A stretch of 29,334 nucleotides of DNA, from the NCBI GenBank assembly GCA_040757115.1, contig JBFLYA010000023.1, positions 1 through 29,334 of the forward strand, given 5' to 3'. This DNA comes from a bacterium. Lineage in GTDB: Bacteria > UBA9089 > CG2-30-40-21 > SBAY01. Under the pieces are notes generated by a model, which saw only the letters and a program-made list of their open reading frames with translations, made no database searches and was not told where the DNA came from. This document shows, piece after piece, positions 17,006 through 25,890 of this stretch; positions within the stretch are counted from its first letter, which is position 1; the number at the start of each line of letters is the position of its first letter. The position numbers were made by a program, and so were the translations under genes.

Positions 17006-20000
17006 CAATTATTTTTATCTCCTCCTCCCCTAAATTATACAACTTATAAATCAAACTGTCAATTTGGTCATCTATCCTTTCTATTTCCATGTCAATTTTA
17101 GTTAGATGGGGATTGGACACTTTTGCCCTGAATTCATTCATCATCAGATTAATCCTATCAAGGTTATATTCTACTGAATGAAGTTTGGCAGAGGTTTTAT
17201 AGACTAAAGTGATAAGGTTAGTTAAGATAATATCAACCACTATGCCATCTCCCCACTTTTTCTTTTTCCTTTTTTCCTTTAAGAATTTATTGATGGTATA
17301 GAAAATGAATAATCTCAAATTTTCGTCTTTAATGATTAATTCTAAAACAGGGGTATGGATTTTCGGTTCACTATCAACCTTAAATATAATTGACTCATTC
17401 TCTTCATAAATCTTTATGCCAGTAATTTGAGCTTCTGTTTGGGCAGAGATACCCGCTTTCTTCTCAATATATTTACTATACCCAGCCTTACTATAATAGG
17501 CATCTTTTAAAGATAGTGCTTCATAATCCGGATAATTGTTGATTAATTGGTCAAATCTCTTTAGCGTCAGATTTCTTTGCTTATGAAGATTAAGTATCTC
17601 ATCAACTAACTTAACCAACTCATCATACACCGCCTTTGAGTCCTGATTATCAAAGTCAATTTTATAGATAGGTATTTGTTCAATACTTTCGGGATAGACA
17701 TTTAGTTCATAACCAAGCATCAAATAGAAATAGAAGTTAATTAATTTTGAATTGATAAATCCTAATAGATACTTCAGGTCATAGTTTTTAGATGTTTGTA
17801 TTTCATCTTCTTTAATATAAATCTTATGTTTTCGTAATACACTCTGCTCAATGGCACATAATTTATGTTTTAGGACACAACAAGAAAGGGAATGGTCAGT
17901 ATAAAACCTTTCATTATCAAAACAAGCAATAAGCCCTTTCTTCCCTGTTACTTCACTTATGACTAATTTTTCATTTTCAAACAATTCCGGCAATGATGGG
18001 CGGTAGAGTTTTTCCTTATCATACAAAAACCATTTGCCTGCCGAATCTATCAAGTATCTGCTGACATTTTCTCCTTTAATCATTTTTTTACAATGTTTAT
18101 TGATTGGTTCATTTAAGTGAAATTTCTCTATGGGCACACCTCTTACGCCCCAGGAAACGGCGGCTATATCGCCAAGATAAAGGCTTTTGGCTTTAATCTT
18201 ATCAATAATGCCCAAAGTCTTTCCATTTAATTCCAATCTAAACATATTGTCAGGGGTATGTTCATAAACAGATTGTTTAACTTCAAGCACCCCATCAGTT
18301 ATTTCGTTCTCTATTTTAGGGTCTTTTTGAGGGAGAATAATCTGGATAGTATGGTCAGGCATCTTTCCTTTTTGACAAATGATAATGATATTTCGCACCA
18401 CTGCATCCTGGAATATACGATATTTTTTTAAATCAACAATGGTCAGGATTGAGGTATTTTCCAGTAAATATTTTCGCAAGTGCTGAGCATAATTTTGAGT
18501 TAAAAATGGATATGGAATGATAAAGCCCAATTTGCCACCTTCTTTAAGTAAATTTATTCCTCGTTCCATCATCCCAATGTAGATATCAAATCTTTTGACA
18601 GCGGTGGTATAATTTTTCATATAAAACATTCGCTCATCGGTTGGCAGGTTTTCTACATTGACATAAGGTGGATTGCCAATAACTATATCAAAACCTTCTA
18701 CCTCTGGGAATTCTATTTGCCAGTTAAATATCTTATTGGTCTGGTGATGTTCGAAGTATTTATTTAATGGCTCATTTAGTTTTATATTTAATTCATCACT
18801 AATTTCCTTGATTGAATCAAGGATTTCTTTATTTTCTTGCCCATTTTTAAGTTTTGCCCGCAGGCTAATAAGTGATTGTATTTTATCTTCAGATACATCC
18901 GTAGGTTCTGCCGAAATAAGTGAATTACCGACTTTAATATTTTGATTAAGGAGATAAGGTAATTTTTGTTTTCCAGACATTTTCTCAAAAGCCTTTAAGA
19001 TTAAATTTATAGTTGCTATTTCTGCGGCAGCCGAATCGATGTCCACACCGTATAAATGCTCACAGAGAATCTTGCGAGGATAGTCTAATACCTTTTGAGG
19101 TAATTGTTGTAATTCAAAACCCAGACTACTTTGTCCATGTTTTTTAAAGTATTTCTCCATTGTTTCTACCTGGAGTTTCTCTATTCGCTCATTTTCCTCT
19201 TCATAAAACTTACTTAAGATATCAAAGGCACAAATCAGAAATGACCCGGAGCCACAGGCAGGGTCTAAAATTTTAAGGTCTTTTATTTCATCAATCGTCT
19301 TACCTTGTAAATATTTTCCTAATGTCTGGTGAACAATATAATGGACGATAAATGGTGGTGTATAATAAACCCCTGCAGACCGACGCACTTCTGACTTTAT
19401 CTCTGCCTTTATCTTACCATTTTCAAGGGTAAATCTATAACCTAAATAACTTTCATAAGTTGCTCCTAAAATATCAGAGGTAAATTTACGAAAGCTGATA
19501 CGACAAAGTTCACAGATTATATCGGCTAATGTTTGGTTTGAGATAAATACTTGCTCACAAAGATGTCCTGGGGCAAAGATAGAGGTATTATGATGTTTAT
19601 CCATCATCATTGATAAATCAATCAAGGCATCAAAAAGAGAGGTTTCTTTCGCATAGGCTCCCTTTTGCAAAAACTCATTTAACATTGATTCTAAAAGGCT
19701 ATGCTGAAGAAGGACCTCTTTGTCATCTGCACATTGAATAACTAAAAGCCGACTCAATATCCGCTGAACAACATCCATCAGTATTTCAAAGTCAAAACTT
19801 CCATCTGATTTTACCAGGGCAGGATTATTCTTATTGTGGTCATAAATATTTTGGGCTAATCTAAGTCTCCAGGAGTGTAGAAATTTTAAGAATGAATAAT
19901 CTATTTCTTCTCTATGTAATTGAGCCTCCCACCATTCCAAGGATTTTGTCTTAACCTTATCTTTAGATAAAAGTAATAATTCATCTAATCTCTCAAGGTA

Positions 20001-20471
20001 TTCAGAAGGTGAATCAAAGGAAAGGATTAATTGCTCTTTATCAACATTAAAAAGATAAAGTCGTTGGAAATTGGTCAGGATAGCCCAGGGAATTTTACAA
20101 GTCCGGGCATATCGAAAGGCTTGTTTTTCATCTGAGGTTCTATCGATATATTTTTCCTGGCGGTCTGATTTAGACAGGATTTTATCAAATCTTTTCGTTT
20201 CAATAAAAATAATCGGTTCTGTCTCCAGTTCTAACCCAATATCCACAAATCCTGCTTTATCAAACGGCGTTGTTGGTCGAATATATTTTTCTCGATTATA
20301 TCTATTATCCTGACCTAAAGTATTATAGACATTCCAGCCAAGTATTAAGAATAACTTATCAACATAATTTGCCCGGACATCTGCTTCAGAAATATCTTTA
20401 TTTCCCTGTGAGTAGTATTGTGAGTAATATTTAGAAATTAGCGCTTTCAGTTCTTTTTTTATCTCTTCCAT
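16983..20471 (-). CDS. Type IIG (Eco57I-like) restriction-modification enzyme
   Basis: A 1162-residue single-chain restriction endonuclease and adenine methyltransferase. Residues about 1-100 form a PD-(D/E)xK nuclease: GFVDIGLELETEPIIFIETKR with D77, E91 and K93. A helical linker follows. The gamma-class N6-adenine methyltransferase has SAM motif I DPACGSGSF at 403-411 and catalytic NPPY at 600-603. The remaining C-terminal half resembles TaqI/Eco57I target-recognition regions. One protein therefore cuts and methylates, and no partner subunit is needed or seen. The start at 20471 is supported by a promoter ending 10 nt upstream; the in-frame ATG at 20510 overlaps the -35 box. The last seven residues (GNYSATD) and the stop come from the terminus of the adjoining MITE, so the native C-terminus may have been replaced. 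Recognition sequence is unknown. Confidence 0.93.
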   Translation of the reverse strand: MEEIKKELKALISKYYSQYYSQGNKDISEADVRANYVDKLFLILGWNVYNTLGQDNRYNREKYIRPTTPFDKAGFVDIGLELETEPIIFIETKRFDKILSKSDRQEKYIDRTSDEKQAFRYARTCKIPWAILTNFQRLYLFNVDKEQLILSFDSPSEYLERLDELLLLSKDKVKTKSLEWWEAQLHREEIDYSFLKFLHSWRLRLAQNIYDHNKNNPALVKSDGSFDFEILMDVVQRILSRLLVIQCADDKEVLLQHSLLESMLNEFLQKGAYAKETSLFDALIDLSMMMDKHHNTSIFAPGHLCEQVFISNQTLADIICELCRISFRKFTSDILGATYESYLGYRFTLENGKIKAEIKSEVRRSAGVYYTPPFIVHYIVHQTLGKYLQGKTIDEIKDLKILDPACGSGSFLICAFDILSKFYEEENERIEKLQVETMEKYFKKHGQSSLGFELQQLPQKVLDYPRKILCEHLYGVDIDSAAAEIATINLILKAFEKMSGKQKLPYLLNQNIKVGNSLISAEPTDVSEDKIQSLISLRAKLKNGQENKEILDSIKEISDELNIKLNEPLNKYFEHHQTNKIFNWQIEFPEVEGFDIVIGNPPYVNVENLPTDERMFYMKNYTTAVKRFDIYIGMMERGINLLKEGGKLGFIIPYPFLTQNYAQHLRKYLLENTSILTIVDLKKYRIFQDAVVRNIIIICQKGKMPDHTIQIILPQKDPKIENEITDGVLEVKQSVYEHTPDNMFRLELNGKTLGIIDKIKAKSLYLGDIAAVSWGVRGVPIEKFHLNEPINKHCKKMIKGENVSRYLIDSAGKWFLYDKEKLYRPSLPELFENEKLVISEVTGKKGLIACFDNERFYTDHSLSCCVLKHKLCAIEQSVLRKHKIYIKEDEIQTSKNYDLKYLLGFINSKLINFYFYLMLGYELNVYPESIEQIPIYKIDFDNQDSKAVYDELVKLVDEILNLHKQRNLTLKRFDQLINNYPDYEALSLKDAYYSKAGYSKYIEKKAGISAQTEAQITGIKIYEENESIIFKVDSEPKIHTPVLELIIKDENLRLFIFYTINKFLKEKRKKKKWGDGIVVDIILTNLITLVYKTSAKLHSVEYNLDRINLMMNEFRAKVSNPHLTKIDMEIERIDDQIDSLIYKLYNLGEEEIKIIGNYSATD

Positions 20472-20481
20472 AGTAGGAAGT

Positions 20482-20510
20482 ATTATATCAAACAATCCCT
20501 TCAAATGCAA
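20482..20510 (-). promoter_or_regulatory. Promoter of the Type IIG gene, probably giving a leaderless mRNA
   Basis: On the minus strand TTGCAT (20510-20505), 17 bp, TATAAT (20487-20482), then 10 nt to the ATG at 20471. Predicted leader is 0-4 nt and there is no Shine-Dalgarno (ACTTCCTACT). Confidence 0.65.
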
Positions 20511-20545
20511 GCAAAAAATTGCGACCTGTGCGGTTAGAAAATTAA

Positions 20546-20647
20546 GTGGTGTCTGAAAATAACTCTAATAGTGAAATCTATGCAGATTTGGTGTCCAAAA
20601 GGGATTTCCTCCAAAGAGCAAAATGCAAAAAGCAAATATAAAAATTA
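20546..20647. repeat. 102-bp dispersed repeat, copy 2
   Basis: Identical to 2520-2621. It is cut off exactly where the MITE terminus GTAACCATTCAG begins at 20648, whereas copy 1 continues with ACATATCAAAATG, so the MITE probably inserted into this repeat. Confidence 0.85.
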
Positions 20648-20749
20648 GTAACCATTCAGGGATATAGCCACAGAGTCACAAAGAACACAGAGGGAATATA
20701 TAACCACGAATGAACACGAATAATAAAAAGATTTGTAGTGCGAGGCTTA
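20648..20749. mobile_element. Left half of a MITE split by an IS630-family element
   Basis: Starts GTAACCATTCAGGGATATAGCC and follows the reverse complement of 6341-6100 up to the central palindrome GCGAGGCTTA, where the IS begins. The other half resumes at 21929. Confidence 0.9.
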
Positions 20750-21928
20750 TGGTTTTTGCAAAAGTAAGTTCCACTTTTTTAACCTGGTTTTATAAGAACA
20801 GGTTTTAGTCCAAGAGAAGTGAATACTTGCTCTCTTTGATCTTTGACATCTTCAAGAAAGTCTTGAGCTCCTTGGATGACTTCTTGTATTTCGGTCCAAG
20901 GGTGATTATGGGTAACACAGCGGCGCATCCATCTCCATAATCGTTCCATAGGGTTTAACCATGGAGCATATGTCGGTAAGGGTAACAACTCGATACGGGA
21001 ATGTTTCTTTAGCCAATCTTCAACTGAGTTGCTAAAATGAACTCCCCAATTGTCCAAAACAATCGTAATTCGTTTAGCCCACCAATATGTTTGCTCGACT
21101 TGCTCTAAGAATGTAATGAAAGAAGTAGATGCTCCTGTGAGACTAATTAGGTAAAGGATTTTTCCATATACCGCGTTGACTGCTCCAAAAATACAGCGTG
21201 TACTCTCTGAGGTGCCCTTACCAACCTGAGGAGGTTTACTCCCTTTGGGAAAGTAACATTTGCTTAATGTAGGTCGACGTCCCAGGTGACATTCGTCCTC
21301 ATAAAGAAATACATTCTCATCAGAGCAAACTTGTGCTTTTTGACGACGTTCTTCTATCAATGCAACTTTGTTTAGATATTTAGGATCTGGGCTCCAACAT
21401 CGATGAACTGCGCATTTGAAACGGATTCCTGCGCGGCGAAGTGTCCTCCATACAGTAGCTTGAGAAACCTGAATGTTTTTTAGAATTATCTCTTTCAACA
21501 GAACTAATGTCCAGGTAGAGTGAGGTTCTCCATAAGCTCTTGGATTACTTCGGGCTGCTTGCACTAATTGTTGTGTTTGTTCTGGGTTTATTTTTTAATG
21601 CCGTCCCTGTCGAGGACGGCTATATAACCCTGAAATTCCCTCTTTCTCATAGCGACGTATCCAGTAGCGGACTTTTTTCTTAGACATCTGCAAAGCATCA
21701 GCAATGTTTGGTACAGAAACCTTCTTAGCTGATAACTGAATTATTCTAACGCGCCGCCAGAGACATGCAGAGGGAGGCCTTCGAGAGAGAAGAGTCAATT
21801 CTTCTTGCTCTTCTTCAGTTAATATTTTGACAAAGATCATTTTTTCCCTCCTTTGTCGATAGATTTTTCTCTACTATATTTATCGGCAAGAGAGGCAAAA
21901 AAGTGTAACTTATTTATGAAAAAATCAT
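20750..21928. mobile_element. IS630-family insertion sequence
   Basis: About 1179 bp with imperfect inverted ends of about 31 bp: TGGTTTTTGCAAAAGTAAG on the left and the complement of a TGATTTTTTCATAAATAAG end on the right. It is flanked by TA on both sides (20748-20749 and 21929-21930), the target duplicated by IS630/Tc1-mariner elements. It encodes one transposase frame broken by a stop codon and is inserted at the central palindrome of a MITE. Confidence 0.9.
20779..21840 (-). pseudogene. IS630-family transposase interrupted by one in-frame stop
   Basis: Reads as one 353-residue frame broken by TAA at 21595-21597. The first 81 residues (MIFVKILTEEEQEELTLLS..., 21840-21595) form the helix-turn-helix DNA-binding part, started by an excellent AAGGAGG. 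The same frame resumes directly after the stop (KINPEQTQQLVQAARSNPRAYG) and carries the complete DDE domain: LYEDECHLG, IVLDNWGVHFS and the NPMERLWRW motif with the final glutamate. Because both parts share one frame, a programmed frameshift is not needed to join them, although the stop sits at an A-rich tract. Either a recent nonsense mutation, readthrough, or two separate polypeptides (a GTG at 21564 could start the second). Confidence 0.85.
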
Positions 21929-22069
21929 TAGCCTCGCTTCTGGCAAGCCAAAAGGCGAACCTAAAGATTCGCACTACATTTATGGGATGTCAGAGGTTAA
22001 TTCGTGTGCATTTGTGGTTAATTTCCTTAATTCTCTGTGAACTCTGTGCCTCTGTGGCTGAACGGTTAC
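21929..22069. mobile_element. Right half of the split MITE
   Basis: Resumes TAGCCTCGCTTCTGGCAAGC after the IS and ends CTGAACGGTTAC at 22069. The combined halves match the 242-bp element at 6100-6341. Outer flanks AAAAATTA and CCAATTTC do not match, so no 8-bp duplication remains. The methyltransferase remnant starts directly at this end. Confidence 0.88.
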
Positions 22070-22569
22070 CCAATTTCTTTATTGGCATAAATGAACTTAA
22101 ATCTATCCTTAAGGATAAAACAAGTGTTTTTTCTGTTTCTCCTCAAGGTATTTCAAAGGTTTGTTTCTTTAAAGACCATTTTTATAAGTTAGTTCCAACT
22201 GAAGGCTATCCGACTATTGAGATTAATGGAATACGGATGCATCAAACTAAGAATATGACCCCTGACCAGGATACAAAACTAAAGATAGAACTCCTGCATA
22301 TATTTAAAAACGCAACGATATTAGACATTTGCACCGGGCCTGGCTATACAGCCATTGAGGCTTATAAAAAAGGTGCAGAGGTAACTACTATTGAAAAAGA
22401 TATCTGTGTTCTCGAAATAGATAAAATTAATCCATATTCTAAGGAATTATTTGAAGGAGGGATAAAAATTATTATTGCTGATGCCTTTAATGAGGTAAAA
22501 AGGTTTTCTGTCTCGTATTTTGATTTTATTGTTCATGACCCGCCAAGATTTGCTTTATCTCCAGGTTGA
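22070..22569 (+). pseudogene. Truncated SAM-dependent methyltransferase remnant (COG2521-like)
   Basis: About 165 residues of a class I methyltransferase similar to the predicted archaeal family COG2521. GYPTIEINGIRMHQTKNM is followed by the SAM-binding ATILDICTGPGYTAIEAYKKGAEVTTIEKD, then NPYSKELFEGGIKIIIADAF and FDFIVHDPPRFAL. Both ends are missing. The N-terminal side is cut by the MITE end at 22069, and the frame that continues upstream only translates MITE and IS sequence. The C-terminal side stops four codons after DPPRFA at an inverted repeat, where family members continue for another 50 or more residues. No promoter or Shine-Dalgarno is visible. I read it as a dead fragment. Family recognition is from memory of the motif pattern. 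Confidence 0.75.
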
Positions 22570-22624
22570 TAGTTGATAGTTTCATAGACTATCAACCATC
22601 AACCATCAACTATCAACTATCAAC
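22565..22624. repeat. 17-bp perfect inverted repeat between convergent genes
   Basis: GTTGATAGTTGATAGTT (22565-22581) pairs with AACTATCAACTATCAAC (22608-22624); the loop has two more ATCAACC words. No T-tract follows on either strand, so it is not a standard intrinsic terminator. It truncates the methyltransferase remnant. Confidence 0.8.
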
Positions 22625-22628
22625 AATA

Positions 22629-23306
22629 CTATGGGGATTTTGATAGAGAAATGAGTGGGCAATTGGGACAATCAGGTTTTGTCTTACATATCTCTTTTCC
22701 CAGTTGAACAATCAAGGCGTGGAATTCATTAAATACCTGCACATCATGAGGTAAGTTGAGCATAAATAGGTTTTGAATCTGGGAATATGAGGCTTTTTCA
22801 TTAATGAGATTATGTCGGGTTAAAATTCTTCTTGTATAGGCATCAACGACAAAAACAGGTTTATTCCCGGCATATAACAAGATAGAATCTGCGGTTTCTA
22901 ATCCAATCCCATTTACCGTTAAAAGTTCAGCCCGTAGTTCCCACATTTCTCCTTTAAACATCTGGTCTAAATTACCCAAATAGCGGGCAAACAGGAATTC
23001 AATAAACGCCTTTAGTCTTTTAGCCTTGAGTTGGTAATATCCCGCTGGTTTAATTAATGTGGATAGTTCGTCTTGAGGGATTTCTTTTAATTTTTCAGGT
23101 TCTAATAAGTTATGTTCTTTCAGGTTGTTAATTGCTTTTTCGACATTTGTCCAAGCAGTATTTTGGGTTAGAATAGCCCCAATGATTATCTCAAAAGGTG
23201 TGTCTCCAGGCCACCAGTGTCGTGGTCCAAAAGCCTTAAAAAGCCGCTCATAAATCCAATTAAGAACTTGCTCTTTTTGACTACCTTGTTTTTTATTAAT
23301 TGACAT
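22629..23306 (-). CDS. Endonuclease III-related DNA glycosylase (HhH-GPD, COG2231-like)
   Basis: A 225-residue base-excision-repair protein. PFEIIIGAILTQNTAWTNVEKAI (about 37-59) and the helix-hairpin-helix VNGIGLETADSILLYA (131-146) are followed by the catalytic aspartate in FVVDAYTRR (D155). The lysine used by bifunctional EndoIII in this hairpin is replaced by glutamate (E137), as in monofunctional relatives of the COG2231 type. The C-terminal iron-sulfur loop has only three of four cysteines (C207, C213, C216); the fourth position reads Ser (LISLS). Start 23306 is chosen for the GGGGGT 4-5 nt upstream; the frame to 23393 translates repeat sequence. Convergent with the methyltransferase remnant. 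Confidence 0.88.
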   Translation of the reverse strand: MSINKKQGSQKEQVLNWIYERLFKAFGPRHWWPGDTPFEIIIGAILTQNTAWTNVEKAINNLKEHNLLEPEKLKEIPQDELSTLIKPAGYYQLKAKRLKAFIEFLFARYLGNLDQMFKGEMWELRAELLTVNGIGLETADSILLYAGNKPVFVVDAYTRRILTRHNLINEKASYSQIQNLFMLNLPHDVQVFNEFHALIVQLGKEICKTKPDCPNCPLISLSKSP

Positions 23307-23347
23307 TTTTACCCCCTTTTTTTTACATACCCCCTTTTTGATAATTC

Positions 23348-23653
23348 GTAACCGTTGAGGTGGTAATTTACCGCAGAGACGCAGAGGACACACCCCTAAC
23401 CCCTCTCAAGAGGGGACAGAGAAGACATAGAAATAAATCAGATAACAGAAAAGAGAGTAGAAAGTAGAGAGTAGAAAAGCACAAGGTTTTCTGACTACTA
23501 ACTATTGACTACTGACTACTGATTTAATGTTGCTGGACTCAAGAGTTTGCTCTGATGAAAATCAGGGATGTTAAGCGTCTCGTCCATAGATTTTCCCCTC
23601 TTAAGAGGGGTTAAGGGTGTGTTTTTCTCTGCGTCTCTGCGGTGAACGGTTAC
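23348..23653. repeat. MITE-type element with internal insertions
   Basis: Ends GTAACCGTTGAGG and GTGAACGGTTAC, with ACCGCAGAGACGCAGAG and CTCTGCGTCTCTGCGG arms and the shared CTGATGAAAATCAGGGAT hairpin of 9241-9474. It also contains CCCTCTCAAGAGGGG-type words and GTAGAAAGTAGAGAG. Flanks GATAATTC and AGAAGTTC are not a clear duplication. It occupies most of 23307-23707; no gene is seen. Confidence 0.75.
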
Positions 23654-23707
23654 AGAAGTTCAAATAAGTAAGTAAAATTTAGTAGCAGATAGGTTATAAT
23701 TAAAAGG

Positions 23708-24907
23708 TTATGATTTTTTATTTTTTCTCGTCTGGATAAATGTCTCTATGAGGTTTGGGTCATGTTGATACCCGGCATTTTTAACTAATTCATCTATTGC
23801 CTGTTCTTCAGTCATTGCCTCACGATATGCCCTTTTAGAGGTCATTGCATCAAATGCATCCGCAACTGCAATTATCCTTGCCATTAATGGGATTTCCTCT
23901 CCCTGTAATCCATCAGGATAGCCTTTACCATCATATCTTTCATGATGGTGTTTAATTCCCGGAACAATCTTTACCATATCTTCTTTTGGAATAAGTAACC
24001 GTGCTTCTCTAACTGCGGCTAATGTTCTTTTCATATCTTCAGCTGGCTGAAGGATTTTAACTCCCTTTAGCGGATGTTCCTTCATTATTCTCCATTCGTC
24101 ATCATTTAACTTGCCAGGTTTATCTAAGATAGCTTCCGAGATACCAATTTTACCCACATCATGTAATCTGGCAGTTAATTCCAGAATATTTTTATCCTTT
24201 TCAGACATCTTTAATGCCCGAGCAATATCCAGTGAAAATTCAGTCACTCGTTGCGAATGACCTTCTGTATAGGTATCTTTCTCGTCAATAGCTGATGAGA
24301 GAGAACTTACTGTGGTGATAAACAAATCTTGAAGTTGACAAAAAAGACGGGCATTTTGAATAGTAGAGGAGACTAAAGTTCCTAAAGCAAAAAGAAGTTT
24401 GGCATCCGGGGTAAAAAAAGGTTCACCTGAAATCTTATCGCCTAAAACTATCACTCCAATTGGCTCATCCTTATATTTTAGTGGCACACATAAAAGATTA
24501 TTAATTCCTAAAATATGTTCATGAATATTTTTAGAAGATTGGATATTACTATGGATAATATATCTTCCCTCTCTTATTGCCTGGCCCGAAACACCTTCTT
24601 CAGCAATAAATTCAGTTTTAAACCTGTTTAATTTCTCTGGTGAAAAACCTATCTCGGCTCGGATCTTTAGTTTATAGTCTTCTTCATCAAATAACATTAA
24701 ATAGCCATATTTAGTTTCTAAAACATTCATCGCTTTAATCAGAATTTCTACAGGTAACCTATCGACATTGAGCATTGTTCCAAGACTATTGGTAACATCA
24801 TATAATAGAGATAATTCTTCATAAGCCGTGGATAATGCTTCGGTAACATTATCTAATTCCTTTTCTAATTCTTTAATTCTTGAAATGAGTTTTTCATCTT
24901 TAGTCAT
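23708..24907 (-). CDS. GAF and HD-GYP domain cyclic-di-GMP phosphodiesterase
   Basis: A 399-residue cytoplasmic signalling protein. Residues 5-35 look like a coiled coil, residues about 45-190 form a GAF sensor domain (YGYLMLFDEED..., AEEGVSGQAIREGR...VPLKYKDEPIGVIVLGD), and residues about 200-395 an HD-GYP domain. The metal and catalytic residues are present: EGHSQRVTEFS, ARLHDVGKIGI with H249-D250, EHPLKGVKIL, KHHHERYDGKGYPDGLQGEEIP with the GYP triplet, and VADAFDAMTSKRAY. It should degrade cyclic di-GMP in response to a ligand or redox cue. Start 24907 has GGAG 5 nt upstream; the ATG at 24931 has none. It lies 66 bp after the prepilin gene and is probably cotranscribed, suggesting a link to pili or surface behaviour. 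Confidence 0.93.
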   Translation of the reverse strand: MTKDEKLISRIKELEKELDNVTEALSTAYEELSLLYDVTNSLGTMLNVDRLPVEILIKAMNVLETKYGYLMLFDEEDYKLKIRAEIGFSPEKLNRFKTEFIAEEGVSGQAIREGRYIIHSNIQSSKNIHEHILGINNLLCVPLKYKDEPIGVIVLGDKISGEPFFTPDAKLLFALGTLVSSTIQNARLFCQLQDLFITTVSSLSSAIDEKDTYTEGHSQRVTEFSLDIARALKMSEKDKNILELTARLHDVGKIGISEAILDKPGKLNDDEWRIMKEHPLKGVKILQPAEDMKRTLAAVREARLLIPKEDMVKIVPGIKHHHERYDGKGYPDGLQGEEIPLMARIIAVADAFDAMTSKRAYREAMTEEQAIDELVKNAGYQHDPNLIETFIQTRKNKKS

Positions 24908-24973
24908 TTTCTCTCCATTTTTTTCTTTCATTAAGAATACAGAGATGAAATTAGGAGTTAGATTTTTGCACTC

Positions 24974-25492
24974 CTATTCCTTTTCCTCATGCCCATAATT
25001 TGAATAATATATCTTTTCCCGGCTATCTAAGTCATTACAATTAACTCTGATCTCGCCGGTAGTTGAACTGTATATCCAGCCGCCGATATTACTATCTGCT
25101 ATATCTTGAGCCGTCATCAGTTCTTTTTGTGTATCAATAACCTTAACATTGTTAGAATTGGGATTAGCACCACTGGGGGGATGAGACCTTAATCTCGCCT
25201 TTGGGATTTCTAGCATATAATTTGGGACAAAAGCAGGCACATCCTGCCCACCAATATTATGCGGAGTATTATCAAGGCTTTTTGGGAAAATTCCCGGATT
25301 GGTACTATAATAGTTATTAATTGCTACCCGTAGATTAGCCAGATGGTCCTTTGTTTTTGCCTCCCTTGACCGTGTCAGAACTTGAGGTATTCTTGCCACG
25401 ATAATTAAGAGTAAAATGGCTAAGATGAGCACTACTATCATCAACTCCACTAAAGTAAATCCCTTTTTATTTTTTAACATTTTTTTTAACAT
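24974..25492 (-). CDS. Type IV pilin-like / GspG-like prepilin
   Basis: A 172-residue precursor. MLKKMLKNKKG is the short charged leader; prepilin peptidase would cut after G11, leaving the mature N-terminus FTLVELMIVVLILAILLLII with the essential glutamate at mature position 5. The rest is a small globular domain with YYSTNPGIFPKSLDN and a late GGWIYSSTTGEIRVN strand region, as in type II secretion major pseudopilins and simple type IV pilins. A strong AGGAGGG precedes the start. Its probable promoter is at 25891-25919, separated by a MITE. No other pilus or secretion genes are in the window, so the machinery cannot be specified. Confidence 0.9.
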   Translation of the reverse strand: MLKKMLKNKKGFTLVELMIVVLILAILLLIIVARIPQVLTRSREAKTKDHLANLRVAINNYYSTNPGIFPKSLDNTPHNIGGQDVPAFVPNYMLEIPKARLRSHPPSGANPNSNNVKVIDTQKELMTAQDIADSNIGGWIYSSTTGEIRVNCNDLDSREKIYYSNYGHEEKE

Positions 25493-25511
25493 TTTTTTCC
25501 CTCCTTTATTT

Positions 25512-25748
25512 GTAAGCGTTCAGGTGGTGTAACAAAAGGAGATGTGGAGATTAAGGAGATAGGGAGATATTATTAAAAAAATTGAAATTAATAGAAACTA
25601 ATAGAAATTTATGGAAATTTGTTGTTTTCCACAATCAATTTCTACCTATTTCTATAAATTTCAATCTATTTCTATTATCTTATCTCCATATCTCCCTTAT
25701 CTCCTTATCCCCCTTCTTACACTTTTGATGCATAGCCTGAACGGTTAC
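25512..25748. mobile_element. 237-bp-family IS66-type MITE, copy 3, target duplication CTTTATTT
   Basis: A 237-bp element nearly identical to 12184-12419, flanked by CTTTATTT at 25504-25511 and 25749-25756, an exact 8-bp target duplication. It lies between the pilin promoter and the pilin Shine-Dalgarno. The neighbouring 25757-25890 is repeat-like (CCACAAAGACACGAAG / CTTTGTGCCTTCGGG) without a gene. Confidence 0.93.
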
Positions 25749-25890
25749 CTTTATTTTTTTGAATTTCAGTAACTATTTACCACAAAGACACGAAGAAAGG
25801 GATTCGGGAATAAAACAATCTCTTCCTTCCCTAACTCCAAACCCCGATTTTTCCTTTGTGCCTTCGGGCCCTGGTAACTGATTCATATTT

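Noticed and set aside
22565-22624. Inverted repeat as an intrinsic terminator
   Set aside because: The stem is AT-rich, the loop is long and no T-tract follows on either strand.
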